Positions 34,001 to 46,400 of a stretch of 64,000 nucleotides of DNA are shown in pieces; position 1 is the first letter of the stretch; every line of letters begins with the position of its first letter. Position numbers and translations under genes: made by a program. The DNA comes from Ehretia macrophylla (Eukaryota > Streptophyta > Magnoliopsida > Boraginales > Ehretiaceae), in assembly GCA_037974665.1 (NCBI GenBank), contig CM075773.1:65578263-65642262 (forward strand). Reading direction: 5' to 3'. Under the pieces are notes generated by a model. That model was not told the DNA's origin and made no database searches. It saw only the letters and a program-made list of their open reading frames with translations.

Positions 34001-35467
34001 CTTGGCGAAGGTAGGGGTGAATGCTCATCTAATGATTCAATTGGCATTGTTATCTCAAATCAATGAACCTCAACAACAAGATCCATAATTTCAGAAGATA
34101 AAAGGAGACAATCAGGATTTCAAACAGCAAGACGGATTATGGAGATTTCAAAACCGGGTTTGTGTATTGAATGACCCGGAATTGAAGAGAAATATACTTG
34201 AAAAAGCTCATAATACAAGGTACACAGTACATCCTGGAGGAACGAAGATGTATCATGATTTGAGACAATTCTATTGGTGGAACAATATGAAATGGGAGAT
34301 TGCAGAATTTGTGTCATGTTGTTTGACATGTCAAAGGGTTAAGGCAGAACATCAAAGACTCACAGGACTTTTGCAACCTTTAGAGATTCCACAATGGAAA
34401 TGGCAGCATGTAACCATGGATTTCGTGATAGAATTGCAGAGGTCACCTCGAGGCTGTGATACTATTTGGGTAATCATGGATCGATTGACGAAGACAGCCC
34501 ATTTCATCGCAATGAATAAGACGGATAGCTTGGAGAAGCAAGTCAATTTGTATATAGCTAATATTGTGAAGTTGTATGGTATTCCTGCGAGCATAATATT
34601 AGATAGAGACCCAAGGTTTACATCTCGATTTTGGCAAAAATTTTAAGAAGCTTTGGGAACGAAGTTGAGCTTCAGCACGACCTACCATCCTCAAACAGAC
34701 GGGCAATTCGAGAGAACTATACAAATCTTGGAAGACATGCTAAGAGCTTGTGCATTGGATTTTGGAGGGACGTGGGAGAAACATTTGCCGTTGGCAGAGT
34801 TTGCCTACAATAATAGTTATCAAGCAACAAATGTCATGGCACCTTCCGAGGCTTTGTATGGAAGGAAGTGTAGATCACCTCTATATTGGAATGAGATCGG
34901 TGAAATGAAAGCCATTAACCCTACATTTTTATCGAAAATGATGGATAAGATAGATAATGTGCGGTTGATCCGAAAAAGAATGCTTACCGCTCAGAGTAGG
35001 CAGAAACGCTATGCCGATAGAAGAAGAAGAGACTTGGAGTTTGAAGTGGGTGATAAGGTATTTTTGAAATTGTCTCCACGGAAAGGGTTTATTAGGCATG
35101 ACAAAGGTGGCAAATTAAGTCCAAGGTACGTGGGACCGTTCAAGATTGTGGATAGAATTGGCAAATTAGCATATCGGTTGAGTCTACCAATAAATATCTC
35201 CGGTATACATGATGTGTTCTATGTCTCAATGTTGAGAAAGTATCAACCTGACCCTTCTCATATCTTGGAGCTAGAACCACTACAACTTCGTGAAAAACCT
35301 CTCCTATGAAGAAATGCTCGTGAAAATTTTAGACGAACAAGAACGGGAGTTGCGTAGGAAGAAGATTCCTATGGTGAAGGTATTGTAGAACAATCATGGA
35401 ATCGAGGAAGCAACTTGGGAGTTATGGGATCAAATGGATAAGCAATATCCGGGGTTGTTTTCAAGGT
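31082..35467 (+). pseudogene. gag-pol: Gag-pol polyprotein of element A, chromodomain gypsy, broken
   Basis: Domains run gag (31082-31800), two knuckle-like motifs near 32010-32120 (only CLGCKSDQHLAKDC is a full CCHC), protease with IDPGAMHSF (about 32276), RT with the FIDDILVYS active site (33216), RNase H (YSDAS near 33659), integrase with an intact HHCC zinc finger (34206-34335) and all three acidic catalytic residues, and a chromodomain (about 35310-35467, ILDEQERELR...WELWDQMD). Gag packages RNA; pol copies and integrates it; chromodomains usually steer insertion to heterochromatin. It is broken by stops at about 31478, 31799, 32123, 33774, 33807, 33822, 34086 and 34644, by frame changes near 32480-32600 and 35300, and by a stop in the chromodomain. 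Several stops fit TGG-to-TAG, CAA-to-TAA or CGA-to-TGA. Gag and pol were probably one long frame. Confidence 0.92.
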
Positions 35468-35474
35468 AAGAAAA

Positions 35475-35510
35475 AATTGCGATGAAGCAATTCTTTTAAG
35501 GAGGGGAGAA
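35475..35510 (+). other. Hairpin plus polypurine tract of element A
   Basis: AATTGC and GCAATT arms (35475-35492) with a 6-nt loop lie just after the gag-pol stop. AAGGAGGGGAGAA (35498-35510) follows and abuts the 3' LTR. Confidence 0.7.
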
Positions 35511-37974
35511 TGTAAGACCCGGCACGAAAGCCTATACGTAGTTCACTATTTATAATGCATTCATATTATTTCATATGCATTAGCATTAATTAACATGCAT
35601 TAATAGCATTTAACGTGTATTTTTATTGTGTTACGTGTACTTGCCTTGTTTTACATGCTTTTAGATGTTAAAGTGTCGTAGACATTTAATTAAAACCTCA
35701 ACATGGTAGAAATAGCAACTAGATAGTTGAAATGGAACCAAATGGTCAAACTAGTAGAACATTACCTAGTTGGAGGGCAAGGTCATCATTTGGCCAAATT
35801 AGATTTTTGTCTACCTACCACTACTATTCTTGACCAAGCAAAAACATACAAAACACATTAAAACACACACTCCTACATGGCTAAGAAAGGGAGAGAAGAG
35901 AGAGAGAAAAAAAAAGGAAGAAAGAAGAAAAATGAAGAAAAGAAGGGTTGTCAAGCCATAGCAAGCCATTTTTGAGTCTCCTATCACCTTGAATTTGCAA
36001 TTTCACTACATTGGAGGTGATGGATGTTTTCTTCAAGCTTTTCTAAAGTTGCATATGGTGTATTATGAGTTCTAAACATGTATTGAGAATGATCTAGTAA
36101 GGTTATGCTTATTATATACATTTGAACTTGAGATTTTGTTCTAATGTTTCAAGAAAATGAATAGCGCACTTCTAATTTGATCTTGTTGATAATAGGCTTA
36201 TGTGGTGCTTATGTGTGAGACTAGTACACATGTCTTGAGCTAGATAAATTAGTGGTGCCATAATATGAGTTAAATCTTGATTTGATCCAAAGGTGAGTAG
36301 TAGATCTAATCTTGTTATGGTTTAGTTGGTTTGGAGTTAGATGGCTTGTGATTTGAGTTCTTGCATGTTCTTGAGCTTGATTATGTTGTCTTGTAAGCCT
36401 TGTAGGTGTTCTAGGTGCTTAGTTAAGGGTAGAAGCAAGACAATGAGGTTGACGAACAAAAGTCGTGAAAATTCTTGTTTTTGGTGCAGTTCCCGATCGA
36501 TCAGGAATGAGGTCTGATTGATCGAGCATTGTTCATCCCATGTCCTCTGCCCGATCGATCAGCTGCCTTCTCCGATCGATCAGACAGGGTGCCCAATCGA
36601 TCAGCCACTTTGGCTAATCAATCGGACAACACTGATTTTATTTTCATGCCACCCGATCGATCGAGAATCTTCTCCGACCGATCGGGAAGTCTCTTTTTCG
36701 AAATATTTGCTTGAGATAATTGGTTTTATGTGGTCGTATGACGCCTATCACTTGGCCAATGGTTTATATTATGAAAATGACTTAGGGAGGCATTACATAC
36801 ATCCCAAACTTGTCACTTCTAAGGGCACTTTATATCAATGCAATGTAACTCATTCTAAGTTTATATGCAAAATGATTATATGAATATTCATTACGCCATT
36901 GATTAATCATTTATTACTGATGCCTCGTTTACTCTTGTTTAGCTTGGTAATTGGAGGCAACCTCCTTAGTTGACCTCCATATGCTTGTTTACATGTTTCA
37001 TGAACCTATTTGGTCTTAATTGGAATTTTAAGATGTTCACTTGCTATATGTGGTCGGGGGCAACCTACTTTGTTGCCCTCCATTTCATGTCGATGCATAT
37101 ATTTTGCTTACCATGTTAATAATTACGGGCGCGATGGTTGCAACCATAATTATAGGTATGGTAGCGTTCGTTTCCCCTGGGTAGCATAGGGCTACCTGTC
37201 AGTCTCGACTACTATGGTCCCTGGTGTATATCCGGATATCACTTAATGTTTGGAGTTGGGGAAAAAAGGATGAGGACTGAATCAAGGCCAACTGTCTCCA
37301 GCAATTAAAATCGTATCCTTTGGTAAATCATAAATCTACCTTGGCTTGGTCCCTTGAGGACCTCGGAGGGTAGAGCCACGTGTTATTACTGGTTCATTAT
37401 TTCATGTACTTATTCGTTATCCATGCATGACATATTTTATAAATGGTTTCGAAAGATCAAAACTCTTGCAAAAATCCCCTTCTCGTTATCCCTCATTAAG
37501 CTAAGTGGTGTAGCTCACCCTTTTCATGACAATATTTCAGGTGAGGCCTCGCCTGAGGCAGCAGCTCAAGCCAAAGGCGAGACTTACTTGTGTGACAAGT
37601 CGGACTTCTGCTTGTTGTGATCCTGTTTGCTTGTATTGTTAAATTTTTGGATGTTATAAACCATGTTAAATTGAACAATGTCAAATACTATACTATTCTT
37701 TTGGATGTTGGATTGTAACCTCACTACTAGTCTATTCTTTTGAGGCCTAGAAGGCATTGATGTTTGTAGCATGCCTGAGGGTTGAATTTAGGCCTTGTAT
37801 ATATATGAAGCAGGTTAATGAAAGTTATAGTACCGTTAGATCGAGCACCCTTCTTGAAGTTACTTGTGGAAATAAATGTCTAGGCTATAAATTGATGATT
37901 GTACAGGTTTATCTATTTAGTATACCTCATGTTCCGGCCTTCTCCTAGAAATGGGTCGGGGTCAGGGCGTGACA
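35511..37974 (+). repeat. 3' LTR of element A
   Basis: 2,464 bp, uninterrupted. It gives the empty-site sequence for element B (around 37094-37106) and carries the second copy of the palindrome array at about 36490-36690. Confidence 0.92.
36490..36690 (+). repeat. Array of eight CGATCGATCG-type palindromes in the A 3' LTR
   Basis: Same eight positions as in the 5' LTR. Individual copies differ by point changes (for example AATCGATCAG and GACCGATCGG). One frame reads PDRS or SDRS repeatedly, a consequence of the array. Confidence 0.85.
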
Positions 37975-38105
37975 TTCTCCATTTGCACAAAAATTGTTTA
38001 TGCCTAAAATTCTTTACCAAATTTCTTGCACACTGGAGCAGGCCCCAAAAACATGGTCTAAATCTTCATGAGCTATACCACATCTTTACAAGACGCTTCC
38101 ATTAG
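37975..38105 (-). pseudogene. LINE zf-RVT fragment, upstream half of the split LINE
   Basis: The minus strand reads RCGIAHEDLDHVFGACSSVQ then EIW, the zinc-binding module between reverse transcriptase and RNase H of plant LINEs (CxxCGxxxExxxHxFxxC...W). A stop follows the W. The rest of the domain and the RNase H continue at 21319 downwards, on the other side of element A. No reverse transcriptase catalytic region was found upstream; copia LTR sequence begins at about 38110. Confidence 0.75.
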
Positions 38106-38109
38106 AGCT

Positions 38110-39215
38110 ATGAATATCAATAAATGCTAAAAATGATAATAAAATGCAATCATTAAGCATAAATTTCTTCTAAAAATGTATGCAATAATTACTTCAAACA
38201 CAAACATATCATGTATTATCATGATTTAGGTGGTTGCATGAGTTGTTTCAAGAACATAGGTCAAATAAGACTAGATACAAGGGATCGTTATATTCATCTT
38301 GTCCTTCAATAAAAAAAATATAAAATGCCTTTGATATTAATCAAACCTTTTGATTCGTTTCGAGAATGTCTCTTTTATATCAAGACAATATATAAGGCAA
38401 TCAAGTCATCAATAGAACCTATTTAGTTACGATTACCATGCAATTTAATCCTTTTATTACTAATGTCCCGATCAAATAAGAACCATGAACCTACTAAGTT
38501 CATTGACTCAATTCTATAAACAGATCAAATTTGGTATGAAAGATGGCACATATAAAATAACTTTTCCATTGTTCATACCTTGGACAATGATTTTCTCACT
38601 CAACAACTACAACTAAATAACATAGGACATTCTCCTCATGTAGGAGGTAATGGATCTTATCCTGACAAGTACTTGTCAATTATTATTTTATCGGTTGAAA
38701 CTACTAGTGAACATGTTTTGCCCATGGATAGGACAAGCTTATATTTAAAAGTAAATCTCAAATATCAACACATAGGACAACCGTGTTGTCGCGAGTCAAA
38801 GGATCACTTGTACTATCACAACGAATAACAAATCATTTATCCTAAGTCATGTGATTTATGATTCACGCCACGTTCAACAATTATTCAAGTAATGATTATT
38901 CAAGTAATCATCACTCTCATATTTGCTATTTGCATCTCATGCTTTTATGATATATGACTCACTATCATTTATCATTAATATCCCATACTAATCAAAGGTA
39001 ACAACCAAAGTAATATTCTATACTAGATTAATTAAAGTTTCATTCAAATAATCTTAGCATTACGAACAATTTAAAAGTTTTCATACTAAAAAAATATGTG
39101 AACATATTTTAACACTTGAGAATACGTTCTTTAATGAAAAAAAAAGGTCTTATTTATATAAAGATGGAGAATATGAATGATAAAATGAAGCCATTATATG
39201 AACAAATTTGCATCA
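38110..39215 (-). repeat. Copia LTR, 5' half, minus strand (relative of element D)
   Basis: The reverse complement aligns with the first kilobase of D's 3' LTR (56911-57900) through several blocks: TTGTTACCTTTGATTA, TAATGATAAATGATAGTGAG, AACAAATCATTTATCC, and GGATCTTATCCTGAC against its counterpart near 57541. Divergence is considerable. It is cut on its inner side by the LINE fragment. Confidence 0.65.
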
Positions 39216-39712
39216 AATACCCTTAAAAGAAGTCATCCAATTTTTAGCAATAGGGGTAGGGAATTTGTGATGAGTCCCAGTTTCTGTTGCTATTTGAAAG
39301 AGTAGTGGGTGGGGAAGGGTGGGGAGTTGCGACGATGGAATGGTTTGTAGGCTGTGTTAAAGTGGCAATGAACCTTTCGATCTATCGCCAGTTTCAAAGT
39401 GGCAGCGGACCTTACAGTCTGTCGCCACTTTGTTTAATTTAAAGTTCCAGTGGCTGGAACTTTAGTATTTCATTTTGATATACAAATGTTTTATGTCAAA
39501 ATGACACGGGAAAAAATTGAAAATCCCCCATCCCCCCATCCTACAGCCCTCACCCTCCCAAGCTCTTATTTACCACTTTTCTATTTTTTTTCTCTTTTTT
39601 ACACATTTGAAGGCATGTGATTTAATATATTCTATATGGATATTAGGTATCAAAATTTGGATATTTATAGATGAGGAATAAGAAAATAAACTTGTACTTA
39701 TCTTTTCCTTCT

Positions 39713-39751
<39 letters not shown>

Positions 39752-40441
39752 ATATAGCATATGTATGTATATTTTTAATTTTATAGGATTTTTTTTTAAA
39801 TTTCAGATTTTATTAGTTGTTATATATGTATATATGTTTTACATATGTATGTAAAAAAATTAAGTTCTAGTGTTATATATGCATATGTATGTATATTTTC
39901 TAATTTGCATGATTTTATTTTGTTTTTTTAGTATCTCAAATTAGTTATTTTGTATAATTAGTTTTAGTTATTATGAAACAAATTTTATTTTTGTAATACA
40001 ATTTATTTTTCTTTGTATAATAAATTGTTTTTCTTTTTCTCTTTGTAATAAATTCGATTATTTTTCGTTGTGTAATAGATTCATTTTCTATTTCTTTTGT
40101 AGAATAAATTATGTTTCTTTTTATATTTATTTTTCTTGCAATTTATAATTTTTTTTTTGCAGTTGAAATAAATAAATTTACATACAAAAACACTAATAAA
40201 TTAAAATAAAAAAATATTACAGATTTAGCCACAGATTAGCCACGGACTGCTTTATTCACGAATAGAGATAGAAGTGGTAACGGATCCCGTTTTGCCGCTA
40301 GTTACGACGGACATAATTTCGTCATTATTTTGCGATAGATTTTCATAACGCGCTTATTTCTGTTGTCATCCGCACCATTTTGCAACTAACTTTTTTTCGT
40401 TGCTAAAGGTGATAAATTAGCAACCAAAATGTTATTTTGTG
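39216..40441. repeat. Right subterminal region of the CACTA-like element
   Basis: It contains a G-rich block shared with 19565-19730, a hairpin CAAAGTGGC...GCCACTTTG near 39395-39432, a TA run (about 39718-39748), AT-rich filler, and GCGACGG-like motifs at 40240-40410 close to the presumed terminus. Confidence 0.5.
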
Positions 40442-40843
40442 CACAAACATCTTTTTACTAGCATTTGATTATCCTAAAAAATAAAATCACTAATTGAGCA
40501 TCGGAGTGTTCACGCGAAATTGTCTGCAGTTGTTTATAGAACGCAGGTCAAGAGCCTGAGGTCAAGCGAAGTCATTTTTACACCTTAAGAAAAGGCATTG
40601 CTCCTATGCATTATGTATGCCTTTAGTTGACTGCTCTTGACCATCTCTATACTAAACAAAGATTGGTTGCTTAGGTTGCTAATATCTCCAGCTCACGCAC
40701 ATTAATAGGAGAGAGACATTCAAAAAAATTTATCGTTTTGAAGCATTTTCTTAGGAATTTGAAAATACTAAACAGAACTTCATTTATTTATTTATTTTAT
40801 AATTTCTTGAACAAGGATATACCTACAAATATTTCTGAGTTAG
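40442..40843. other. Downstream flank of the oxidase pseudogene
   Basis: No coding sequence seen. On the minus strand, AATAAATAAATAAATG (complement at about 40783-40798) lies about 50 bp past the oxidase stop and could have served as poly(A) signal. Confidence 0.4.
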
Positions 40844-41631
40844 TTAACTCATGGATATAGAATATCTACATACACGAGCTGCATCAATAACAAGGCCTGG
40901 CCGACAAACATATCCTTTAACTACATTACAATGTCGATCTTTTGAACAAATGCATTGACCCTTTGATGCACAACCATCAATTTTTGCAGATTGCTTGCCA
41001 AACAATATTGCATCTGACCATTAAAGAACAGCTTCTTGACTTCAACAAACTTGTTAAAATTGGAATACTTCTTTGGCACATTAAAGAACGCCAAATATCT
41101 ATTCTTACCTTAATGTGGCTTTGCTTCATACTTTAAGAACGCCATTTGCTCGATTTCTTCCCATATATCTTCATTTAATCTTGGCATTGCTGGTTTATCA
41201 GCGTGATAATAGTTGATATCTACTAGAACTGAATTCTCAGATTGTCCTAGATAAGCATATGAGGCCTTGATGAATTGTATCAAAAAGCCATTATATATGT
41301 CTGCTCCGCAGAAGTTTTCTGGCTTTAGGTCCCTTAGTTTCTTCACATCGCGTATAAAATCACCAAATTTTGAAATAGAAAATATAGTCATTGTTTCGAG
41401 GAAGAACAATCCGTTAATTCTTGGATCCCAAGCACATGATATGTCTTTTCTAGTGGGAGATGAGTATAAACAAGAACCATATGTTTGCATTTTGCCTTGA
41501 TGACCTATAATTGGATAGCCAGTGAAGATCAAGTTGTTCTTCAACCCATTGGCTATTGATTTCTTATATGCCACAAAAGTAGATGCCATCAGACATTTTC
41601 CATTTACATTTCTTGCACTCTCAAGGGATTT
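40844..41631 (-). pseudogene. L-gulonolactone oxidase-like pseudogene, last exon
   Basis: An acceptor-like TATATACAG precedes the exon at 41631. The frame then matches the C-terminal half of plant L-gulono-1,4-lactone oxidase/dehydrogenases (ALO domain), enzymes linked to ascorbate synthesis: NGKCLMAS, IFTGYPIIGHQ, CAWDPRINGLFF, FIRDVKKL, DIYNGF, NYYHADKPAMPRL and EEIEQMAFLKY. It stops at 41110 where KPHWGKN is expected (W lost), continues with GKNRYLAF, and has a small deletion with frame change near 41021-41025. It finishes in another frame with the Cys-rich tail typical of the plant proteins (CASKGQCICS, RHCNVVKGYVCRPG, AARVC) and a stop at 40844. The preceding exon is at 61417-61671. Decay on several counts makes it a pseudogene. 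Confidence 0.88.
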
Positions 41632-42575
41632 CTGTATATAAGAATCATGAAAATAAATTGTCACTAGTCTTTTTCACTTTTAATTTTTTTTCTTTTTTTT
41701 TCCTATTTTTCTCAGAATTTGTATTGTTTTCTTATTTTAAGGGCATCATCATGTAATGAGACATAAGAATAAGGATGACTATCATAATGAGTTATTAAAA
41801 TACAAATAAAGTAATGCTTAATGTTATTAGGAGTGGTTTTACCGTTCCTTATATAATAATTTAGGGTCAGACTTCAAAACGATCCATACCCACCTCAGCT
41901 CTTCTCTCTCGTCTTTCACTCTCTTTCTCTCTCTTCTTTACTCAGTTTTTACTCTTTCTCTCATCTTACTCCTCATTCTCTCACCTCACCTCGGGAGTCC
42001 TCTCATCTAGGCCCCACCTTAGCTTTTCTCTCTTGATTACACATGTACGGACATTTTAAAACATCTGGACTTTTTGAAAAAAATTCCAATAATTCATGTA
42101 TTACATGTCAAAACTATCATTCTATAGTAAGAAGTCTTACCATATAGAGAATGATAAAATATCACCCAGGCACAAGATTAGTAATAACAGTAGAAAATGA
42201 ATATCCATAACCAAAATCGTTAAACATAACATGTTACTAAAATCATAACTCAAACCCTATGGGGTTTAAAATCATGTATGAAAGCTAGAACTGGTAAGTA
42301 TTCAAAAAACTATAGTCAACTCTACCCACAACCGTTTATTTTGAAAAAATAAATAAATGAGAAAACTAGCATAAATAAATGTAAAACAATTCCATTTAAA
42401 TGTCAAAAGACCAAAAAAATTGAATTGAAACCCATACACAATAAAATGATAAGATTTAAAATATATTATATAGTACAATATTCGTCCATGAAGAAATAAT
42501 TATCCCAGTTAAAGTACAAACTGTAAGATATTTATCTACTCATAAAAAGATTATTAAATTAATCATGAAAACATC
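41632..42575 (-). other. Intron sequence of the oxidase pseudogene, left part
   Basis: No coding sequence. A CT-rich block (about 41893-42030, on the plus strand) and T-runs near 41670-41710 are notable. The Harbinger-like MITE begins at 42579 after TAA. Confidence 0.5.
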
Positions 42576-42796
42576 TAAGGTAGCGATTAGTACACTGGAT
42601 TAAATTTGGGCATGAATAGAATGAGCTAAGGAATAAAATGAAACTGAGAATGAGATTGATACACTTGGTATGGTATAAGAATGAAAATAGGAATGGATAT
42701 ATTGATTCCAAATCCATGTTTGGTAGTTAGTATACAAGAGTAGTAATAAGAATAACTTGTATAATATGACACGATTGCCCTTTAATTATTTTTTAT

Positions 42797-42920
42797 TTTC
42801 ATTAATGTTATTTTTATTATTATTATTATTATTTATTATTATTATTTTTAGTTTTTTTTTTAGCTTTATATTTTTATTATTTTTATTATTGTTATTATTA
42901 TATTTTATTTTTAGTTTTAG

Positions 42921-42972
<52 letters not shown>

Positions 42973-43255
42973 ATTGTGATTATTATTATTTAAATTTATT
43001 AGTTTTATTATATTATTATTTTTTAATTTTTTTAATTATTATTAATGATATTTTATTTTTATTTTTATTATTATTTTATTTTTTATAGTATTTTTATTTT
43101 TATTTTTATCAATTATTACTATTTATTACTTATTTTTTTTTTTTCTTTTTGTTTATATCAATTATTACTATTTATTACTTATTTTTAGTTTTTATTTTAT
43201 TATTATTTTTGTTATTATTATTATTATTTGTGAATTAATATTATTATTTTATTAA

Positions 43256-43292
<37 letters not shown>

Positions 43293-43410
43293 TATTTTTG
43301 TGAATATCATTATTATTAATTAATTAATATTACTTTATTAATATTATTATTATTATTGTAGTTATCATTATTATTATTATTTAATTATTATTATTATTAC
43401 TACAAAAGAA
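42797..43410. repeat. ATT-type microsatellite region
   Basis: Long, partly pure ATT runs mixed with TTTTTATT units, inside the MITE. The Ile/Phe-rich open frame at 42757-42993 is a translation of this repeat. Confidence 0.9.
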
Positions 43411-46400
43411 ACTCTATATAAAAGTCTTTTTAATAGTGGTATGTTAGTCATTTTATAAATAAGTCTATTTCTAAGCACATGGGAAATGACTAATCCCATG
43501 TGTTTGCTCTGGATTGGCTAATCCCATGTACGGAGAAATAATATTCTCATATTCATTCCTTCATACTAAGCATGGAAATCGAAATAGAGCTGGGTGTAAC
43601 AACTCGAACCTTTCATGTAGTGATTAATATTTAATTGTACATGTCTATGTGTTTATTTTAAATAAGGGTTTATGATTAGGCGATTTTAATTAATTAGTAT
43701 TACACATTTCTTTACATAGTTTCTTCTATTTTTGGAAATGTGCAAAATGTATTTAATTAATTAATTTGAGTTAATTATTTTATAACTATATTTATTTGAA
43801 ATTATATCTTTGCAATTAATTGCTAAACTTTCATAAATTTCAATTAGTGAATAAGTAGCTCCGAGCCTGGAGTAAAATTTTAAACTATTTTATTTATCAA
43901 AAATTATATTTTTTCTATATTATACTTTATTTATAATATATTCGCTCATTGTCAGAATGTGTCGTGCATGTCCCGAGTGCGAGTTAGAAAATAGAAAATA
44001 TTGAGTGTCCCCGAGTGAATAGTAATAGTTTAGTTATTTTAGGGTCTTTAGCATTTTAACTAATGTCTACTAAGTTAATTAGGCCCAATAGCATTTTATT
44101 TTAGCCAACCATGATTTACCCATTTAGTTATATCATATACATACTTATATACATATATTATAAGACAACACAAAAACAAAGAGCAAAAGAACAAGAAAAA
44201 TCAACAGAGAGTGAGGGAAAGAAAAACATGAGAGAGAATAAGGCTAGGGCTTGGCTTTTGGAGCAATTTTAGCACGAATCAATGGCTTATCCCTTCCATT
44301 TTTGGCATCTTTGAGGTGAGAGGTTCATGTAAAGTGCTATTTTTATTGATTTCTTGATATAGAGATTTCATGATTTTGTTGTTAAATGTCTATATAAAGC
44401 TTCCAATGCATAAAGTGTTGTCTAGAGACATGGCAGAGTGGAATTTTAGAGTTTCTTGCATGTGTTTTACTCCAATTTTGATGATGGCTAGAAGTAGAAG
44501 ATGATGAACAGTCAAAATGTGAATAGTAAAATTCTTGTGTTCTAGCTTAATTTGTTGCTATATACGTGTGATTTAGGAGTTATTAAACCTAGATTAGAGC
44601 TTTGAATGGATTGGCAATGCTTGAAATGCAAGATCAATTAGTTAAAGTTAGTTTAATGGACATTATTCACTTAGGTCCTTTAAATCTTTCTTAGAACCTT
44701 AATCTGGTGATAGATATGTGATGTTGGGTTGATAAAACGGTCCCACGTTAAAATTTATCGAATTCCAAGAATGTTGATTTTTATGCCTCTTTGTATGCGC
44801 ACATTAGAATTAATGCAATTAGAACCTAAATACTAGTTTAATGCTTGGTTTAGGTTCTATAAATGTAGTTGATGATAATTAGATACTTTAGTTAACTAAA
44901 CCTTGGCTAAAACTAGTTTTGTCATATTGAACTTAAAGGAGAAAATAGAGATTTTAGGCCTTATACTTAACTTTAGCTTGTTTATTGTGCTATATTTGTT
45001 GTAGAGACTAGGAATACTTGTTAGATGACTGAAATTAAGGTGAACTTCTTAACTTAGTTACATGTGTAGTTGAGTTGCATATAAAAGTGCAATGAAGAAG
45101 AAAGTGAGTATGCTATATCTTGCTTATATTACTCATATTGCTTGTTAGTTGTATAGTTTGTATGAGGAAATGAATATGACTTGAATATTTTATTATTTGA
45201 ATGATTACTTGGATTATGTGTTAAATTGAAGTTATTGTGTTTAGGTAGAGGTTTTGAGTGGTAATGAAAGGAGATTTGGGCAATTGAGGTAGATTCTTGG
45301 CTTTTTAAAGGTGAGTGAGCTTGCATATTTATCATGTTTATGTTTATGTCAATTATTTGAACTTCTTGTATTGTTGTTTATAGCTATGGAAGTAGTTATT
45401 GTTTCTTGATATACAACCTTTAGAACCTATAGATCTCTCTTTTGAAGCTTGTTAACAACTAGATATTAGAGATATACCATAATGCTACATATTTGAATGA
45501 CATATATTGGGGCATTTTGACATTAACTTGTACATTATGACATCTATGTCTATATATGTGTGTTTTCATATTGACATAATTAGCACATTCATATTCTCCT
45601 TCTTTTATGTGTATGAATGAGTCTCTAGTATTTTCATTATAAGAATGTATTCTAAAAGCGTTTAGAATATGTTGGCGTATTTCCTTAATATGATAAATAC
45701 TTAAAGTATTCATAGTCCTTAGATTATTTGATCGGGACTTCTATAATCTATTACGGACTATCACTTCTGTTGTTACCTTTGATTAACATAGGGATGTTAA
45801 TGATCAATGATGGTGAGTCACGTGTCATAACAGCATAGGGATACGATTAACAAATATGTAGGTTCTATTAGTTGAATAGATCACTGAATGTGACATGAAT
45901 AACAAATTACATGACTTTAGATTAATAATTTGTTATTCGTTGTGATTGTGCATGTAATCCTCAGACTTAAGACATTATGGCTGTCATCTATATTGGGGTT
46001 TGATTCTAGTGTTTGGACAATGATTATTTCGACAAACGAGATGAGATGCGACCTCTCACAGTTTCATTTGTTCGGTATAGTGATTGACAGGTAGTGGTCA
46101 AGATAGGATCCATTAACCTCCAGTGTGAGGCGATGTCCTATGTGATCTAAGATTGGTTGTTTAATGAGGAAATCCTTGGCCTAGGTGTGAATGATGGAGA
46201 ATGAATTTTCCATGTGTCATCTCTCATTATACCAATTAGATCTATGTATGGTATCGAGTTTATGAACTTAATCGAATCATGGTTCTTGCTCGACGGGACA
46301 ATTAATGGAAATATTAGATTGCACGATCGGCGACCATAAATAGATTCACTTGAATAAGATTTCATTGCTTTATAAATTGTCTTGATACATTAGTAACTAG

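Larger units (their letters stand above)
21320..37974 (+). mobile_element. Ty3/gypsy element A: complete chromodomain element, now dead
   Basis: It starts TGTAAGACCCGGCAC and ends GGGCGTGACA. The flanks CTCTC (21315-21319) and TTCTC (37975-37979) form a 5-bp duplication with one mismatch. Order: 5' LTR (split by element B), PBS 30737, gag-pol 31082-35467, hairpin and PPT, 3' LTR 35511-37974. Without B it is about 9.7 kb. The C-terminal chromodomain and long LTRs point to the Tekay/Del branch of chromoviruses. It inserted into a LINE pseudogene lying in the opposite direction, whose zf-RVT and RNase H parts now flank it. Confidence 0.9.
18672..40441. mobile_element. CACTA-like DNA transposon enlarged by nested insertions
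   Basis: The left end CACTACAAGAAAA (18672-18684) is the canonical CACTA/En-Spm terminus. Both ends carry dense, often inverted subterminal motifs of the GCGACGGAA/TTCCGTCGC type (18700-19520 and 40210-40400). Both sides also carry a G-rich segment with the shared string GGGAATTTG (about 19565-19730 and 39245-39330). The right terminus is degenerate: TTATTTTGTG near 40432-40441 stands where TTCTTGTAGTG is expected, so that boundary is approximate. No transposase is visible. Removing element A (about 16.65 kb) leaves about 5.1 kb, itself containing copia and LINE sequence. Confidence 0.5.

Noticed and set aside
36529-36714. Frame with repeated PDRS/SDRS, at first sight a repeat protein
   Set aside because: A by-product of the CGATCGATCG array in the LTR; the equivalent stretch of the other LTR does not keep a long frame.
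42757-42993. 78-codon Phe/Leu/Ile frame resembling a membrane protein
   Set aside because: Translation of the ATT/TTTTA microsatellite; hydrophobicity comes from the repeat.
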